A stretch of 64,000 bases of DNA from Streptomyces longwoodensis (GTDB lineage: Bacteria > Actinomycetota > Actinomycetes > Streptomycetales > Streptomycetaceae), in contig NZ_KQ948557.1 in NCBI RefSeq assembly GCF_001514125.1, positions 294,138 through 358,137 on the forward strand, written 5' to 3'. Below, piece after piece: positions 1 to 10,060 of the stretch. Within the stretch, counting starts at the first letter, position 1. Each line of letters begins with the position of its first letter. A program made the position numbers and the translations under genes. The notes beneath the pieces were generated by a model that ran no database searches, was not told the origin of the DNA, and saw nothing but the letters and a program-made list of their open reading frames with translations.

Positions 1-177
1 GACGCACATTCGCAGGGGCCGCGCAGACGGCTCTGGATGAAGGACGGGCGGTGCGAGATGTCCGGAACTCGGTGTGCAGTCAGCGGAGTTGAGCCAAGCG
101 GGGTGATCGACTGTCAGTGGCGGTCGTCAGGATGACGGGGATCGCGGGGAATTGACGATCCTCTGGGGGAGGGCCAA

Positions 178-528
178 ATGCCTTTTGTCCGGCCGTACGT
201 GCGCTCTGACGGGACACCGGTACGCGGATACTTCCGGTGGGCGCCGGGCGCGCGCCGGGAGATGACCATCTTCACCGTCTTCGGGCTGGTTGTCCTCGGC
301 TTCGGCCGCACCTCGTCCGGGGACGCAACGGACGGGGTGCCGCCGACGCCGTCGGTGTCCTACCCGATCCGATTCGACCAGGACACCGACAACGCCCGAC
401 GGGCTGTTCTTCCGCACCCCACGGTGTCGTACCCGATCAAATTCGGTACCCCTGCGCCGCGCAAGGCCGCGCCCGCTCCGAGCGTGTCGTACCCGATCGA
501 TCTTTCCGCTCTGGGCGGTGGCCGATGA
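178..528 (+). CDS. Small protein with three SVSYPI-type repeats, cotranscribed with the nuclease gene
   Basis: 116 residues. Start chosen at ATG 178, preceded by a GGGGGAGG Shine-Dalgarno at about 6-nt spacing. The N-terminus (VRPYVRSDGTPVRGYFR) resembles a short conserved motif common in small actinobacterial proteins. A hydrophobic stretch around residues 39-51 (TIFTVFGLVVLGFG) could be a membrane segment. The C-terminal half has three spaced repeats of the form P-(S/T)-V-S-Y-P-I followed by a charged or polar residue (about residues 60, 82 and 104). The stop overlaps the next gene's ATG (ATGA), so the two are translationally coupled. I do not recognise a function; the repeats could be a short linear binding motif for the partner nuclease (inference). 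Confidence 0.6.
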   Translation: MPFVRPYVRSDGTPVRGYFRWAPGARREMTIFTVFGLVVLGFGRTSSGDATDGVPPTPSVSYPIRFDQDTDNARRAVLPHPTVSYPIKFGTPAPRKAAPAPSVSYPIDLSALGGGR

Positions 529-1223
529 CCAGGCGCCCGCCGGCCCGGCGACGGACCAACCGGCGCCCCAGTCGCCGCGCCCGCCAGGAGACCCCGATCG
601 CCGTCTGGGCCGTGGCCGCGGTGGCTGCGGTCGGTCTCGTGACGGCGGTGGTCAACTGGCTGCTCGTGCACTGGTGGCTGCTGCTTGTCCTGATCCTGCT
701 GGCTGCGGTAGGAGGCATCGGCTGGTGGCAGCAGCGCACCCGGCGGATCCTGTGGGAGCAGGCACGGGCGCGTGCACTGCGCTACCAACTGGCTCAGCTG
801 GACGGGCTTTCTCACCAGCAGTTCGAATACGCGATCCGCGATCTGATGCAGCGCGATGGTTGCGCTGATGCCGTGCAGGTCGGCGGGCAGGGCGATCTGG
901 GCGCGGACGTGAAGGCGACCGATCCGCAGGGCCGGCGCTGGGTGATTCAGTGCAAGCATCGCCGGCACGGTGAGCGTGGCGCCGCGGTGGGCACCCCTGA
1001 ACTGCAGGTCCTCAACGGAACGGGACGCCCGGTCCACAAGGCGGATGTCGTGGTGCTGGTGACCAACGGAAGGATCACGCAGCCCGGCCGGGCTTTTGCC
1101 CGGCAGCAGCGGCTGCATCTCGTCGACCGCCGGATGCTCGGTTCGTGGGCCGCTGGTTCACGGCCGCTATGGGACCTGCTGCCCGCTCTTCCGACGCCCC
1201 GTAAACCCTCGCAGTACTCCTGA
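525..1223 (+). CDS. Membrane-anchored Mrr-like restriction endonuclease
   Basis: 232 residues. A basic N-terminus is followed by two adjacent hydrophobic segments (about residues 25-45 and 47-65), then a C-terminal Mrr-type PD-(D/E)XK nuclease domain. Visible motifs are QFEYAIRDLM, GGQGDLGADV (the catalytic Asp of the GADV motif) and WVIQCKH (the Q-x-K form of the E-x-K motif). The family cleaves DNA, often modified or foreign DNA; here it would act at the membrane. The start is ATG 525, overlapping the upstream stop, rather than a longer in-frame extension that would bury the upstream gene. The large NACHT-like gene follows after about 110 bp, suggesting a defence cluster. Confidence 0.75.
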   Translation: MTRRPPARRRTNRRPSRRARQETPIAVWAVAAVAAVGLVTAVVNWLLVHWWLLLVLILLAAVGGIGWWQQRTRRILWEQARARALRYQLAQLDGLSHQQFEYAIRDLMQRDGCADAVQVGGQGDLGADVKATDPQGRRWVIQCKHRRHGERGAAVGTPELQVLNGTGRPVHKADVVVLVTNGRITQPGRAFARQQRLHLVDRRMLGSWAAGSRPLWDLLPALPTPRKPSQYS

Positions 1224-1332
1224 CCCGTTCCGCTCAGTGACGCACAGGCGAGGTCCTGGCCGGCGGATGAGCGGGCATGCGGAGCACAGCCGTGTGGCGG
1301 TAGGTTCGGTGTCCTTGCCGAAAGGGTGCCGT

Positions 1333-4300
1333 ATGCAGCTGGACAGATTCTGTGTTCCTGTCGGGGAGGACGTCCCTGTCGATTCAGACGGATTTCTCCT
1401 GAGTCTGCCCGGCAGATATCGCCTGCCGTCGGTCGTGCCGCTGGCCGAGGCCTGCGCCGCCTCAGCCGTCCTGCTCGGGGAAGCCGGCATCGGTAAATCG
1501 CATGCGCTGTCGGCCGTTCTGGAAGCAGGCCACAACGGCCCCGGACGGAAGGTCTGTGTGCGGGTCGACCTTGGCGGGGTCAGGTCCTGGGAGGATCTGA
1601 CCCGTAAGGCCCGGCCGGTACTGAGCCGACTCGCGCCTGCCGTCTCGTCCCAGGGTTCCGGTCCGTCGGAGGAGGAGACGGCATCCGAATACCTTCTCCT
1701 CCTGGACGGTGTCGACGAGTGCCAGGCCACCGGTAAGGAACTCGCTGGCTGGTTCACCGATCTGGCCGACACCTATGACTGCCGCCAACTCCAGGTACTG
1801 ATCGCCTGCCGCAGCATGGCCTACACCGACACGCTGAGGCAGGCTGTTGCCACCGCCTTCGGCATCACCGATGCCCGCACCTACACTCTCGCTCCTTTGC
1901 GCATGGACGACCTGGCCGCGGCTGCCGCCGCCAAAGGCGCTGATCCCCAGCGGTTCATCGAAGCGGTGAAGGCGGCCGGTGCCCAAACCCTCGCGCGTAC
2001 CCCCTTGACGCTCGACCTGCTGCTGGACACCTTCCTGCAACACAGCGCACTGCCCGCCAGCCGCGCCGACCTGTACGCCTTCGCCCTCCCGCACGCGGTC
2101 ATGCACCAGGGCAAAGACCGTGCCCCGCAAGAGCTTGCCGGAAGCCGAACCCAAAGATTCGCCACCGCCGCCCGTCTCGCCTGCTACTGCCTGCTCACCG
2201 GCGCCGACGGCATCACCACATCGCTGCACCACCCCGACTCCAGCCGGGCCCTGCTGCCAGTCGACACCTTCCTCGGCACCCGAGAGGGCACCACCGGGGA
2301 AAGCTTCATCATCGAGCGTCCCCTCCTCGAAAGCGTCCTGCACAGCGCCCTGTTCAGCAGCCGCGGCCCTGCAGCGGCCGGCCCCGCTCACGCCTCCATC
2401 GCCGCCTACCTCACCGCCCGACACCTGAGCGACCACCGCATCCCTCGCGAACAACTACAGGGGCTCCTCATCCACCGCGGTGAGGTCGGCGAGCCCGGCA
2501 TCCCCACAGACCTGCACGAACTCGCCGCCTGGCTCATCGCCCTGCGCCCGGACCTCGGCCCGTGGCTGATCGGGACCGACCCACAGGCCATCGCCTCCTA
2601 CAGCTCCTACATCGATGACCCACAGTGCACCGGACTCATCGTCGACGGCCTGCTGCGTACCGCCCGGCACAACCCATCCCGCAGCGGTCTCTTCTGGCGG
2701 CACGCGACGCCCCTGCACCATCCCGGCCTCACTGAGCAATTGGGGCAGGCTCTTGACGACGCCGTGAGCCGTCCGCTCCACGGCACCTACGAGCTGGAAC
2801 TCATTCTTACGTTGATCGCCGAGAACGAGGTCGAGGATCTCCTGCCCGCGGTAGCGTCCCTGGCCGCCGACACTCAACGTCCCCCTGCGCTGCGCCGCCT
2901 GGCTGCCCAATGCACCGACATCCTGGACCAGGACAGGGCTGCGACTCTGCTCAAGCCCATCCTGGCTGAACTGGCGGAGCACCCCGAGCACGATCCGGAC
3001 GACGACCTGCGCGGCGCCGTGCTGGGCGCCTGCCGGCCGTGGCTGACCACCGACGAACTCATCTCGGCTCTGACGCCGCCACGAACCGACCCGAGCCCGT
3101 ACACCTCTTTCTGCCAGAAGCTGCCCGCCCTGCTCACGGACGAGCAGGTCGCGCCGCTTCTCGAATGGGCCAGCACACGAGTGATGGACCTCGACTCCCC
3201 GTGGGCGGGCTGGTCCGACGCGAGCGCGATGGCCCAAGGCCTCCTCGATCGCGCCCTGAGCGGACCCGCGGCCGAAGCGCGCATCCCCGCCGTGGCGGCA
3301 GGGCTGCGTCCCTACCTTCGCACCTATCCGCAGCTGGCCGTGCCCGCCCCGCTGTGCGCACCACTCGACGATCCCGGCGACCCGCACACACGCCATCTAC
3401 GCCGCACGCTCGCCCATCACCTCATCACCGTAGCCCGCGACACTGAGGACGCGTTCCAACTGGCCGAGGGGTGGGACACGAGCCCTCCACGGCCCATCCG
3501 CTGGCGGTGGGAGAGCTCCATCGGCCGGGAACGAGAACAGCGCACCAGTCTTCTCGATGCCGCGGACCTCGCCTGGCTCGTGGAGCTGGAGAAAAGTCTC
3601 AGCGATACGCAGGCCCCCCATGCCTGGCCTGCGCTCCAGCACGTATGGGCCATGGTCAAGACGACAGACGCCGGACAGGACACGGCATGGGCCACGCGCC
3701 ATACCAGGGTCTGGCCGCAGGTTTTTGCCCACGACTTCGACGCTATCCCCATCGACAGCCCCTATGCGCAACAGCTGAGGATTCGACAGGAACGGCTGCA
3801 ATCCCGATCACGACCGTGGGAGGGCCGAGCCGAGTACATCGCCACAACCTGCGCCCTGCTCACGCAAGCCGCATCGGGCGATGACGACAGCTTCGTGACC
3901 CTGTGCAGAAACCTGCAGCGCGACCCGAAGACCGGCAGATTCCCTATTGCCGACTTCGACAGCGACCTGGTGTCGCTGCCCGGCACCGCCATCCTCGCCA
4001 ACGGCCACGAAAAGCAACTGCTGTCCGCAGCACGTCGCTTCGTTACGGAGAGCCGCCCCGGCGACGACAGCTGGATCGGCACGCACAGCGTTCCCTGGCG
4101 TTCGTGGGCGGCCATCTTCGCCTTCATCGCCCTCCTCGATGACGGCCAAGCGCTGTCCACCCTCACCCCGAGCCAATGGCGAACCTGGGCACCCACTCTT
4201 GTAGCTTTCCCCCTCACCAGCACGGCAGTCCAGCACAGCAGCCCGCGACGCCGACTGCTGGAAAAATGCCTCCCCCACGCCCCACGGGAGCTCGAGACCA

Positions 4301-5691
4301 CCTACGACGCACTCGTCCGGGCGTCCTACGCGACGGAAGAGGCCCAGTCCACACTCGATCTGATCTCGACCATCTGGACTCCCCAACTGGAAGCCAGACT
4401 GCTGGAGACACTCACCGACCTCACCACGCAGGCTCACGACAACACCACCGGCCCAGCTGGCCACGAGGTACTGGCCATGGTCCTCGCCCACATCCTGGAA
4501 CAGGGCAGCGCACAAAGCCGCGCTCAGGCACTCGAGCGATTCGGTGCACCGCTACGTGAGACCAGCCCTGCGCGTGACGAGCTGCTGGACACCGCATATC
4601 TGCGCGTCTTCCTGATTAAGACGCCCCATGAGATCTGGCCGACAGCAGAACACCGCCTCCGCACCGACCCCACGGCACTCGAATCCGTTTGCGACGCCTT
4701 CCTGAGCGCCGGCAGCACGCGAGCATGGCTCGCCGAACTACCCACTCCCGCACTGGGCGACATCGCCCGCATCCTCCTGAACCACTACCCTCTGACGGCC
4801 TCCCCGGACATACCCCCGCACAAGCACAGCACCGTCGTACTCGACCACCTCGCATCCCGAGGCACCAGCGAGGCCGTTCACATTCTGCGTGCCCTCGCAA
4901 CCGACTGGCCCCAGGACGGCATCCTGCGCACCCTCGTACAGGAAGCCGAGCAAGCACACCGGGAAGTGTCCTGGATCCGTCCTACCCCCAACGAGCTGGG
5001 TGAGCTGATCCAGGACCCCCGACGGCGACTGGTTAAGGACGGAACCGACCTGCTTGATCTCGTCCTAGTGCTCCTGCAAAGGATTCAGGAGGACCTGACC
5101 CAAGGAACTCTCCCCGCGGCGATCCTGTGGAACGAGACCGAACTGGAAACCGTCGACGGACGAAAGACACGCCAGCGACTGCGCTTTCCCAAGGACGAGA
5201 ATCTCGTATCTGACTACCTCGCACACGCCCTGCGCCGCGACCTCGCCGAAGGCGGCATCCTCATCAACCGCGAGGTGCAGGTCTACCGCAACATCAAGGG
5301 AGCTGGCGACCGCATCGACCTGCTCCTGCAGGCACCCACCGCTGCGCACGCCCAAACCGCGCCGCGGCGGCCGGACGAGCCCGTGGCCCAGGTCGCCATC
5401 GAGGTGAAAGGTAACTGGCACGACAAGATCGAAACGGCCATGGAGACCCAGCTCGCCGACGACTACCTTGCAGCGCTCCGCACCCGCAACGGCCTCTACC
5501 TGATCGCCTTCTTCCCCAACGATCAATGGACGGCGAAGGAACGCAAACAGCCGGCAGCAGGTCAGACAGGGGCAAACCTGCGGGAATTCTACGACGCCCA
5601 AGCTGCTCAGCTCAGTGAGAGACGAAGCCTGGACATCCGCGCCTTTGTGCTCGACTGCACCCTACGCAGCCCAGCCCAGCGCAACACCTGA
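1333..5691 (+). CDS. NACHT-like STAND NTPase with C-terminal PD-(D/E)XK-like domain
   Basis: 1452 residues from ATG 1333, chosen because AAAGGG sits about 7 nt upstream; ATG 1267 is an alternative. Walker A is GEAGIGKS at residues 49-56 and Walker B is LLLLDGVDE at 121-129, followed by an Arg-bearing ACRS sensor segment, as in NACHT/STAND ATPases. A long middle region (about 400-1250) is helical and leucine-rich without a clear repeat family and is a plausible sensor. Near the C-terminus, D1329 (GDRIDLLL) and E1357/K1359 (VAIEVKG) are spaced as in PD-(D/E)XK nucleases, so the effector is probably a DNase. Antiviral STAND proteins (Avs) couple phage-protein sensing to such nucleases, but those usually carry the nuclease N-terminally. 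The role as a defence protein is inferred. Confidence 0.7.
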   Translation: MQLDRFCVPVGEDVPVDSDGFLLSLPGRYRLPSVVPLAEACAASAVLLGEAGIGKSHALSAVLEAGHNGPGRKVCVRVDLGGVRSWEDLTRKARPVLSRLAPAVSSQGSGPSEEETASEYLLLLDGVDECQATGKELAGWFTDLADTYDCRQLQVLIACRSMAYTDTLRQAVATAFGITDARTYTLAPLRMDDLAAAAAAKGADPQRFIEAVKAAGAQTLARTPLTLDLLLDTFLQHSALPASRADLYAFALPHAVMHQGKDRAPQELAGSRTQRFATAARLACYCLLTGADGITTSLHHPDSSRALLPVDTFLGTREGTTGESFIIERPLLESVLHSALFSSRGPAAAGPAHASIAAYLTARHLSDHRIPREQLQGLLIHRGEVGEPGIPTDLHELAAWLIALRPDLGPWLIGTDPQAIASYSSYIDDPQCTGLIVDGLLRTARHNPSRSGLFWRHATPLHHPGLTEQLGQALDDAVSRPLHGTYELELILTLIAENEVEDLLPAVASLAADTQRPPALRRLAAQCTDILDQDRAATLLKPILAELAEHPEHDPDDDLRGAVLGACRPWLTTDELISALTPPRTDPSPYTSFCQKLPALLTDEQVAPLLEWASTRVMDLDSPWAGWSDASAMAQGLLDRALSGPAAEARIPAVAAGLRPYLRTYPQLAVPAPLCAPLDDPGDPHTRHLRRTLAHHLITVARDTEDAFQLAEGWDTSPPRPIRWRWESSIGREREQRTSLLDAADLAWLVELEKSLSDTQAPHAWPALQHVWAMVKTTDAGQDTAWATRHTRVWPQVFAHDFDAIPIDSPYAQQLRIRQERLQSRSRPWEGRAEYIATTCALLTQAASGDDDSFVTLCRNLQRDPKTGRFPIADFDSDLVSLPGTAILANGHEKQLLSAARRFVTESRPGDDSWIGTHSVPWRSWAAIFAFIALLDDGQALSTLTPSQWRTWAPTLVAFPLTSTAVQHSSPRRRLLEKCLPHAPRELETTYDALVRASYATEEAQSTLDLISTIWTPQLEARLLETLTDLTTQAHDNTTGPAGHEVLAMVLAHILEQGSAQSRAQALERFGAPLRETSPARDELLDTAYLRVFLIKTPHEIWPTAEHRLRTDPTALESVCDAFLSAGSTRAWLAELPTPALGDIARILLNHYPLTASPDIPPHKHSTVVLDHLASRGTSEAVHILRALATDWPQDGILRTLVQEAEQAHREVSWIRPTPNELGELIQDPRRRLVKDGTDLLDLVLVLLQRIQEDLTQGTLPAAILWNETELETVDGRKTRQRLRFPKDENLVSDYLAHALRRDLAEGGILINREVQVYRNIKGAGDRIDLLLQAPTAAHAQTAPRRPDEPVAQVAIEVKGNWHDKIETAMETQLADDYLAALRTRNGLYLIAFFPNDQWTAKERKQPAAGQTGANLREFYDAQAAQLSERRSLDIRAFVLDCTLRSPAQRNT

Positions 5692-6237
5692 CCAGCGGGT
5701 CCCGTCACCGCTGGTATGCACCGCGCCTTCTGCGGCGTGAGCGCTGGGACTTGTGTCCAGGTGCCGGCGACCGACTCGACCGGGCACGGAGGCTTGTCAC
5801 TCCTCCATGGCCCCTGTCGTGGTGCGAACCGGGATAGCGGCCAGCAGAACGGCAACGCTGCGCCGCGCCGTGTATCAGTGGTCAACAGGAGGAGCACGTG
5901 CCCGTGAGACTGCTGCGCACAGCGTGCCCGGCACTGCCTGGCGTATGGACCGTCGAGCTGCGCCCGCACGCCAACGCCTAGCCCTCATCTGCCGCCAATA
6001 CCCCCACACCGGCCATCAGGCCGCTCGCCCTCTGGCCCGGAGAATTAGGCGGCGCAGGACGCGAACCGTCAGGCCGCCGGTGACTACCAGCGTCAGGAGA
6101 AGCAAGGCACTGCTTTCCTGGCCTGAATGAGTTCCCGGCCTGCAAACCATGACTTCAGTCATATGGCTTTTGGTGCGGTCGTGATGAGGTCCGGGCTGTC
6201 GTGCACAAGTCACCAATTCGTGAGGGGAATTGAGGAA
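5692..6237 (+). other. Intergenic region without a supportable gene
   Basis: About 545 bp between the NACHT-like gene and the secreted nuclease gene. Short open frames exist on both strands, but none has a convincing ribosome site plus protein-like composition. A short frame starting at GTG 5898 (VPVRLLRTACPAL) looks like a degraded fragment. Confidence 0.4.
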
Positions 6238-8307
6238 ATGAGACTCTTACGCACGTCGGCATGGAGGCCTGCTGCCGCGGGTGCCGTGCTGGCGTTACTG
6301 ACCGGGGTGGGCACCGCAGCGGCGGCGCCCACCCCGCCTGCGCCCGGCCTGGAAGCTTCGCCCGCGACCGTGGCGGCCGCCGGCCCGCAGAATTTGGGGG
6401 CGATCGCTGCTGGAGGCGAGCGGCCAGTCTCGGGTAAGACACCATCTGCCGGCCCGAAATTCTCGAAGGCGGGCACCGTCTGGCGGGTCATCACTCCGGA
6501 GGTGGTGCTGCGCAATACGGTGACCGACGCGGACGGTGATACCGCTAACCTGACGTTCCAGGTGTACACCACGAACGCGGACGGCACCCCGAAGGCGCAG
6601 GTCGACCTCGACGGGTCCGGGCAGTACGGCGTGCTGGTGTCGCCCTACGTGGCCTCGGGCGGCACCGCGAAGGTGACGGTGCCCTATGGCATCCTCAAGC
6701 CCGGCGTGCTGTACAAGTTCCGCACATCCGCCTACGACGGCAGCCTCTACGAAACGAACTGGTCGCCGTGGGCGGACTTCCGTATCGAGCCGTACATGAA
6801 GTTTCCTGCTGCGCAGACGTCGTCGGCGATCGATCCGACTGTCCAGGCGATACAGGAGTTCACTCGGTCCGATCCGGGGCCGGCCCTGCCGACGTTCGCC
6901 GCGAACGGTGCGGTGAAGCGGGAGGCCACCCAAAGGCGTACCTGCGGCAAACAGGACCTTCAGGGACGCAAGCTGTGCATCGATCTTTCCCCTCCCACCG
7001 CAGAGTCCAAAGCGCGTGCGAAGAAGCGCGCCGAGGCGCTGCACGACACGGCGGAGGCCAAGGCCCACAAGAGCGGTACGCCTCCTACGGCGGTGGCCGT
7101 CGCGCCTGCCGTGGAACTGGTCGACTGGTGCTACGACAAGCCGGCAGGCAAGGACTACATCACCCGCACCGAGGCGTGCCTGAAAAACATCGGGTCGGGC
7201 AACCTCATCTTCATCGACGCCGACAACAAGCAGATCGGCTTCGCCACCTTCGACTTCGAGCAGAGGATCAAGGCCTACCCGAACAAGGCCGCCTCCGGGT
7301 CGGACTTCGGGGAGTTCGACCAGCAGATCGTCATCGTGCCGGTCGCAATCGACGCCGCGCTCAAAGGCGTCACGATGAAGTGGAACATCCAGTCGACGTG
7401 CTCGTCGTGTGTGACGTCGAAGACGCGGTGGGCCGACAACCAGAACAACCCCGCGGGCGATACCGCCTACTGGTCAGCACAGGACGCAAGCGCATACAGC
7501 GGCCGGTGGGGAACCACCCAGACGACCTGGTCCGGCACGGGCAAGGAAACCATCGACCTGGGCTGGTCGGTGACCGCGACCGTGGACGCCAGTGACACCG
7601 CAAAGGCCACGGCGAACTTCGGAACCTCCGGGACGCAGCCGAGGCGCGAGCTGGCGCCACGCTGCGACGACATCCTCAAGTCATCGGCGCCGGGCTGCGT
7701 ATTGCCGTCCTTCGCGCTGAACTGGACCGTGGACACAAATCTGTACCCGGCCGCGGGGGCGTACTACTGGTACATGCAGCAGGTGATGCCCGATCACGCA
7801 GGCTCTCGGCGATGGGACTCGCTGATGCACTACCTGGGTCCGGACACCACCCTGAAGAACAGCGCTGGCGGTACGTGGACATCGGACAACAGCCGCACCC
7901 GCGTGTGCGACAGCACATGGAGTGTCCACAAGTCGGACGCGTCCGTGGGATCGGTCGACTGCGATGAGTTCGCGATGGCTTCGACGCACGAGTCCGGCGG
8001 CTTTCCCAACAGCGTCAACCTGGTGACCTCGGGCAGCAAGTGCGCCCAGTTGTTCACGGACAAGATGGGAGACGGTTCGGCGAACTTCGGCATCCTCGCC
8101 GACACCCGTACTGCCACGAACGGTCCGAGCGGCACGGAGCGGTGCGGGCGCGCGGCAATCCCCAGCGTGCAGAACCAACGCGCGTTCAGCGGGTTCCCGG
8201 CTCCGTCCTGGCGGATGCTGGACGGTGACGGCTTCTTCCTCACCCTCCCGGGATTCGAACACTGCACGTCTACCGCGACCACCTGTACGTGGAGCAAGAT
8301 CAGCTGA
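6238..8307 (+). CDS. Secreted NucA/NucB-type deoxyribonuclease domain protein
   Basis: 689 residues. The start at ATG 6238 gives a clean Sec signal peptide: a basic N-terminus, the hydrophobic core AAAGAVLALLTGVGTAAAA, and cleavage near residue 30. GAGGGG lies about 8 nt upstream. Residues about 85-185 look like a fibronectin/Ig-type beta module with the Streptomyces 'LKPGVLYKFRTSAYDG' pattern. The C-terminal region contains CDEFAMASTHESGG around D574-E577, matching the catalytic CDE(Y/F)-P/A-F/M-AS motif of NucA/NucB-type extracellular DNases, with several cysteines likely in disulfides. The protein would act outside the cell on DNA. It ends at a shared terminator facing the SMI1/KNR4 gene. 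Family assignment is by motif only. Confidence 0.7.
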   Translation: MRLLRTSAWRPAAAGAVLALLTGVGTAAAAPTPPAPGLEASPATVAAAGPQNLGAIAAGGERPVSGKTPSAGPKFSKAGTVWRVITPEVVLRNTVTDADGDTANLTFQVYTTNADGTPKAQVDLDGSGQYGVLVSPYVASGGTAKVTVPYGILKPGVLYKFRTSAYDGSLYETNWSPWADFRIEPYMKFPAAQTSSAIDPTVQAIQEFTRSDPGPALPTFAANGAVKREATQRRTCGKQDLQGRKLCIDLSPPTAESKARAKKRAEALHDTAEAKAHKSGTPPTAVAVAPAVELVDWCYDKPAGKDYITRTEACLKNIGSGNLIFIDADNKQIGFATFDFEQRIKAYPNKAASGSDFGEFDQQIVIVPVAIDAALKGVTMKWNIQSTCSSCVTSKTRWADNQNNPAGDTAYWSAQDASAYSGRWGTTQTTWSGTGKETIDLGWSVTATVDASDTAKATANFGTSGTQPRRELAPRCDDILKSSAPGCVLPSFALNWTVDTNLYPAAGAYYWYMQQVMPDHAGSRRWDSLMHYLGPDTTLKNSAGGTWTSDNSRTRVCDSTWSVHKSDASVGSVDCDEFAMASTHESGGFPNSVNLVTSGSKCAQLFTDKMGDGSANFGILADTRTATNGPSGTERCGRAAIPSVQNQRAFSGFPAPSWRMLDGDGFFLTLPGFEHCTSTATTCTWSKIS

Positions 8308-8337
8308 CGTGCGCCTGAGCGACAGGCAGGTGGAGCC

Positions 8338-8370
8338 GGAGGGGACCGGTCCGCAGGACCGGCCCCCTCC
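8338..8370. terminator. Strong bidirectional terminator hairpin
   Basis: A 15-bp stem with one A-C mismatch and a GCA loop (GGAGGGG-A-CCGGTCC / GGACCGG-C-CCCCTCC). It lies between the convergent ends of the NucA/NucB gene and the SMI1/KNR4 gene. Confidence 0.75.
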
Positions 8371-8380
8371 CTCCTTCGGG

Positions 8381-9328
8381 TCAGCCGACCAGCGGCTGCC
8401 ACCGGCCTTCCTGCGCGGAATCGAGCCTGCTGCCCCATACCAACGCCCCGCCCACCAGGCCGGGCCTGTCCCGGGTGGCCAGGGCAGGAAATTCGAGCAT
8501 GTCCGCGACGCTCTCCAAGTAGGTAGCCAGCGTGTCGAGCTCATCGCCCAGGCTCTCGTTGTAACGGGACCAGCGGCCCAGATAGCCAGTCTCAGCGTCC
8601 AGATACGAGCCAGAAGTGCGATCAGCGACGCCATAGGAGACCACTGGGATCCAAGCCGCATTCCACACAGTGACCCGGTCGTCCTCGGTGCGGCGGTCGT
8701 TGAGGGTGTCCTGATGGGCTTGAGCGTCCATCTGCTGCCGGTAGAAGTCAGTTACGCCGTCCAATGGCATCAACGCCTGGTTACCGGGCAGACATCCCGA
8801 GCCGTCGACCCCGTCGTCGCCCGCCGTGAGAGACCACCAGGCCCGCAGGTCGGCGGGTATGGACATGCCGAGTTCCTGCTCCAGGCTGGCGAGGGTGGCG
8901 GGGCTCGCGCCGTGGCGGAGCGCCGCGTGGGAGTCGGGAGCGTTGTGCTGGAGCCAGTGTGTGATGCGTTGCCAGGCGTCGGCAATCTGCCGCTCCGCCA
9001 CCTCATCGAGGCCGGGACCGGCAGGCTGACTGTCGCTCTCGCCCTGCCCCTGGCTCTCGGCGTTCGTGGCGGCCTCGGTGACCGGGGCCCGGTTCACGTA
9101 CCGGATCTCGATCCGATCGGGCTCGCGAATGTAGCCAACGGCCAGGGCAGGACAGTCCTCGAACTGGTCGCCGTCGATCATCACAGTGAGGATGCCGGGC
9201 AGAGTTGAGGGCCTGCCCATCTCCGGATTGTCCGCCAGCTGGCCAGCCAGGACCTTCAGGGCGTAGGGCGCGCCCGACCCGAACTGTAAGACGGTGTCGC
9301 GCACGTGTGGAGAGATTTCGACGTTCAC
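8381..9328 (-). CDS. SMI1/KNR4 family protein (possible immunity protein)
   Basis: 315 residues from a GTG start at 9328, chosen because AAGGAG lies 9 nt upstream; longer in-frame starts lack this. The C-terminal half carries the SMI1/KNR4 (SUKH) fold signature: LASLEQELGMSIPADLRAWW, a Gly/Asp-rich turn, then the YLDAETGYLGRW and YNESLGDELDTLATYLESV segments. The first 80 residues look like a separate small alpha/beta domain (EISPHVRDTVLQFG...LADNPEMGRP), loosely like a RelE/ParE-type toxin fold; this is uncertain. SUKH proteins commonly act as immunity proteins against nuclease toxins, and this gene converges on a secreted nuclease gene, but a direct pairing is not demonstrated. Confidence 0.75.
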   Translation of the reverse strand: MNVEISPHVRDTVLQFGSGAPYALKVLAGQLADNPEMGRPSTLPGILTVMIDGDQFEDCPALAVGYIREPDRIEIRYVNRAPVTEAATNAESQGQGESDSQPAGPGLDEVAERQIADAWQRITHWLQHNAPDSHAALRHGASPATLASLEQELGMSIPADLRAWWSLTAGDDGVDGSGCLPGNQALMPLDGVTDFYRQQMDAQAHQDTLNDRRTEDDRVTVWNAAWIPVVSYGVADRTSGSYLDAETGYLGRWSRYNESLGDELDTLATYLESVADMLEFPALATRDRPGLVGGALVWGSRLDSAQEGRWQPLVG

Positions 9329-10060
9329 GGCCTGGTGCTCCTTGCTGGTCGGGTGGAGGGCAGTGCCGTTCACACAGTAAGACGCGGACGCTGACAGCAG
9401 CCCAGGCGTACATTGTCCGATACAGCGTGCAGTTGGTGTGGCGGCGACCGACAACCTCCGAGCGGCCATCGTCTGGCTACCACGGCAGCACGTGCACTGA
9501 CCTTGTCGTTAACCTTGCCGCTTGACGAGACGGGCCAGTGATTCCCAGCAGAACCACTATAGGAATGGGTCGCTGACCCCGAAGTAGTGGACGCTGACCC
9601 ATCCCCGCTCTTGACCGGAGCTTGCACGGTCTACCGGCCGGCGGAGCGGGCGGGCGCGGCGACACGCGCCGGTGCCCCGACTCGCGGCCACCGGCGATGT
9701 GACGCCCTCGGCGGCCGAGGCCGCGGATGATGAGCAGTTGGTCCCGCCCGGTCCCCGAGCCGGCGCAGGACCCGCACACCATGCCCGGCATGCACATGCC
9801 TCACGGCGGCCGCGCCAGGCGCGATGCCGCGCTGCTGCGCGCCGGACGCCGCGGCCGGTCACCGGACCGCGCGTACACGTCCGGGGCGACCTGGCCGCAC
9901 ACACGTGAGCCCGAGGGGGCGTGGGCACGCTCCCGGGCCGCCGGAGATACGCCGGTGACCCGGTGCCGGAAGCCCGCTGCTGCAGCACCCGGCGCCGCGC
10001 GGCCGACCAGGCTCGGGCCGACGCGACGATCGCGCGTCTGTCAGCGGGGGTGGCTGGCGG
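9329..10060. other. Non-coding or degraded stretch with a possible IS end
   Basis: About 730 bp with no gene I can support on either strand. At 9566-9604 the sequence has two nearby copies of the core CGCTGACCC (GGGTCGCTGACCCC ... GGACGCTGACCCA) around GAAGTAGT. This resembles the terminal repeats of IS21-like elements and may be an abandoned end. Confidence 0.3.

Noticed and set aside
9566..9604. Complete IS21-like element
   Set aside because: Only one end-like repeat pair is visible; there are no istA/istB sequences nearby.
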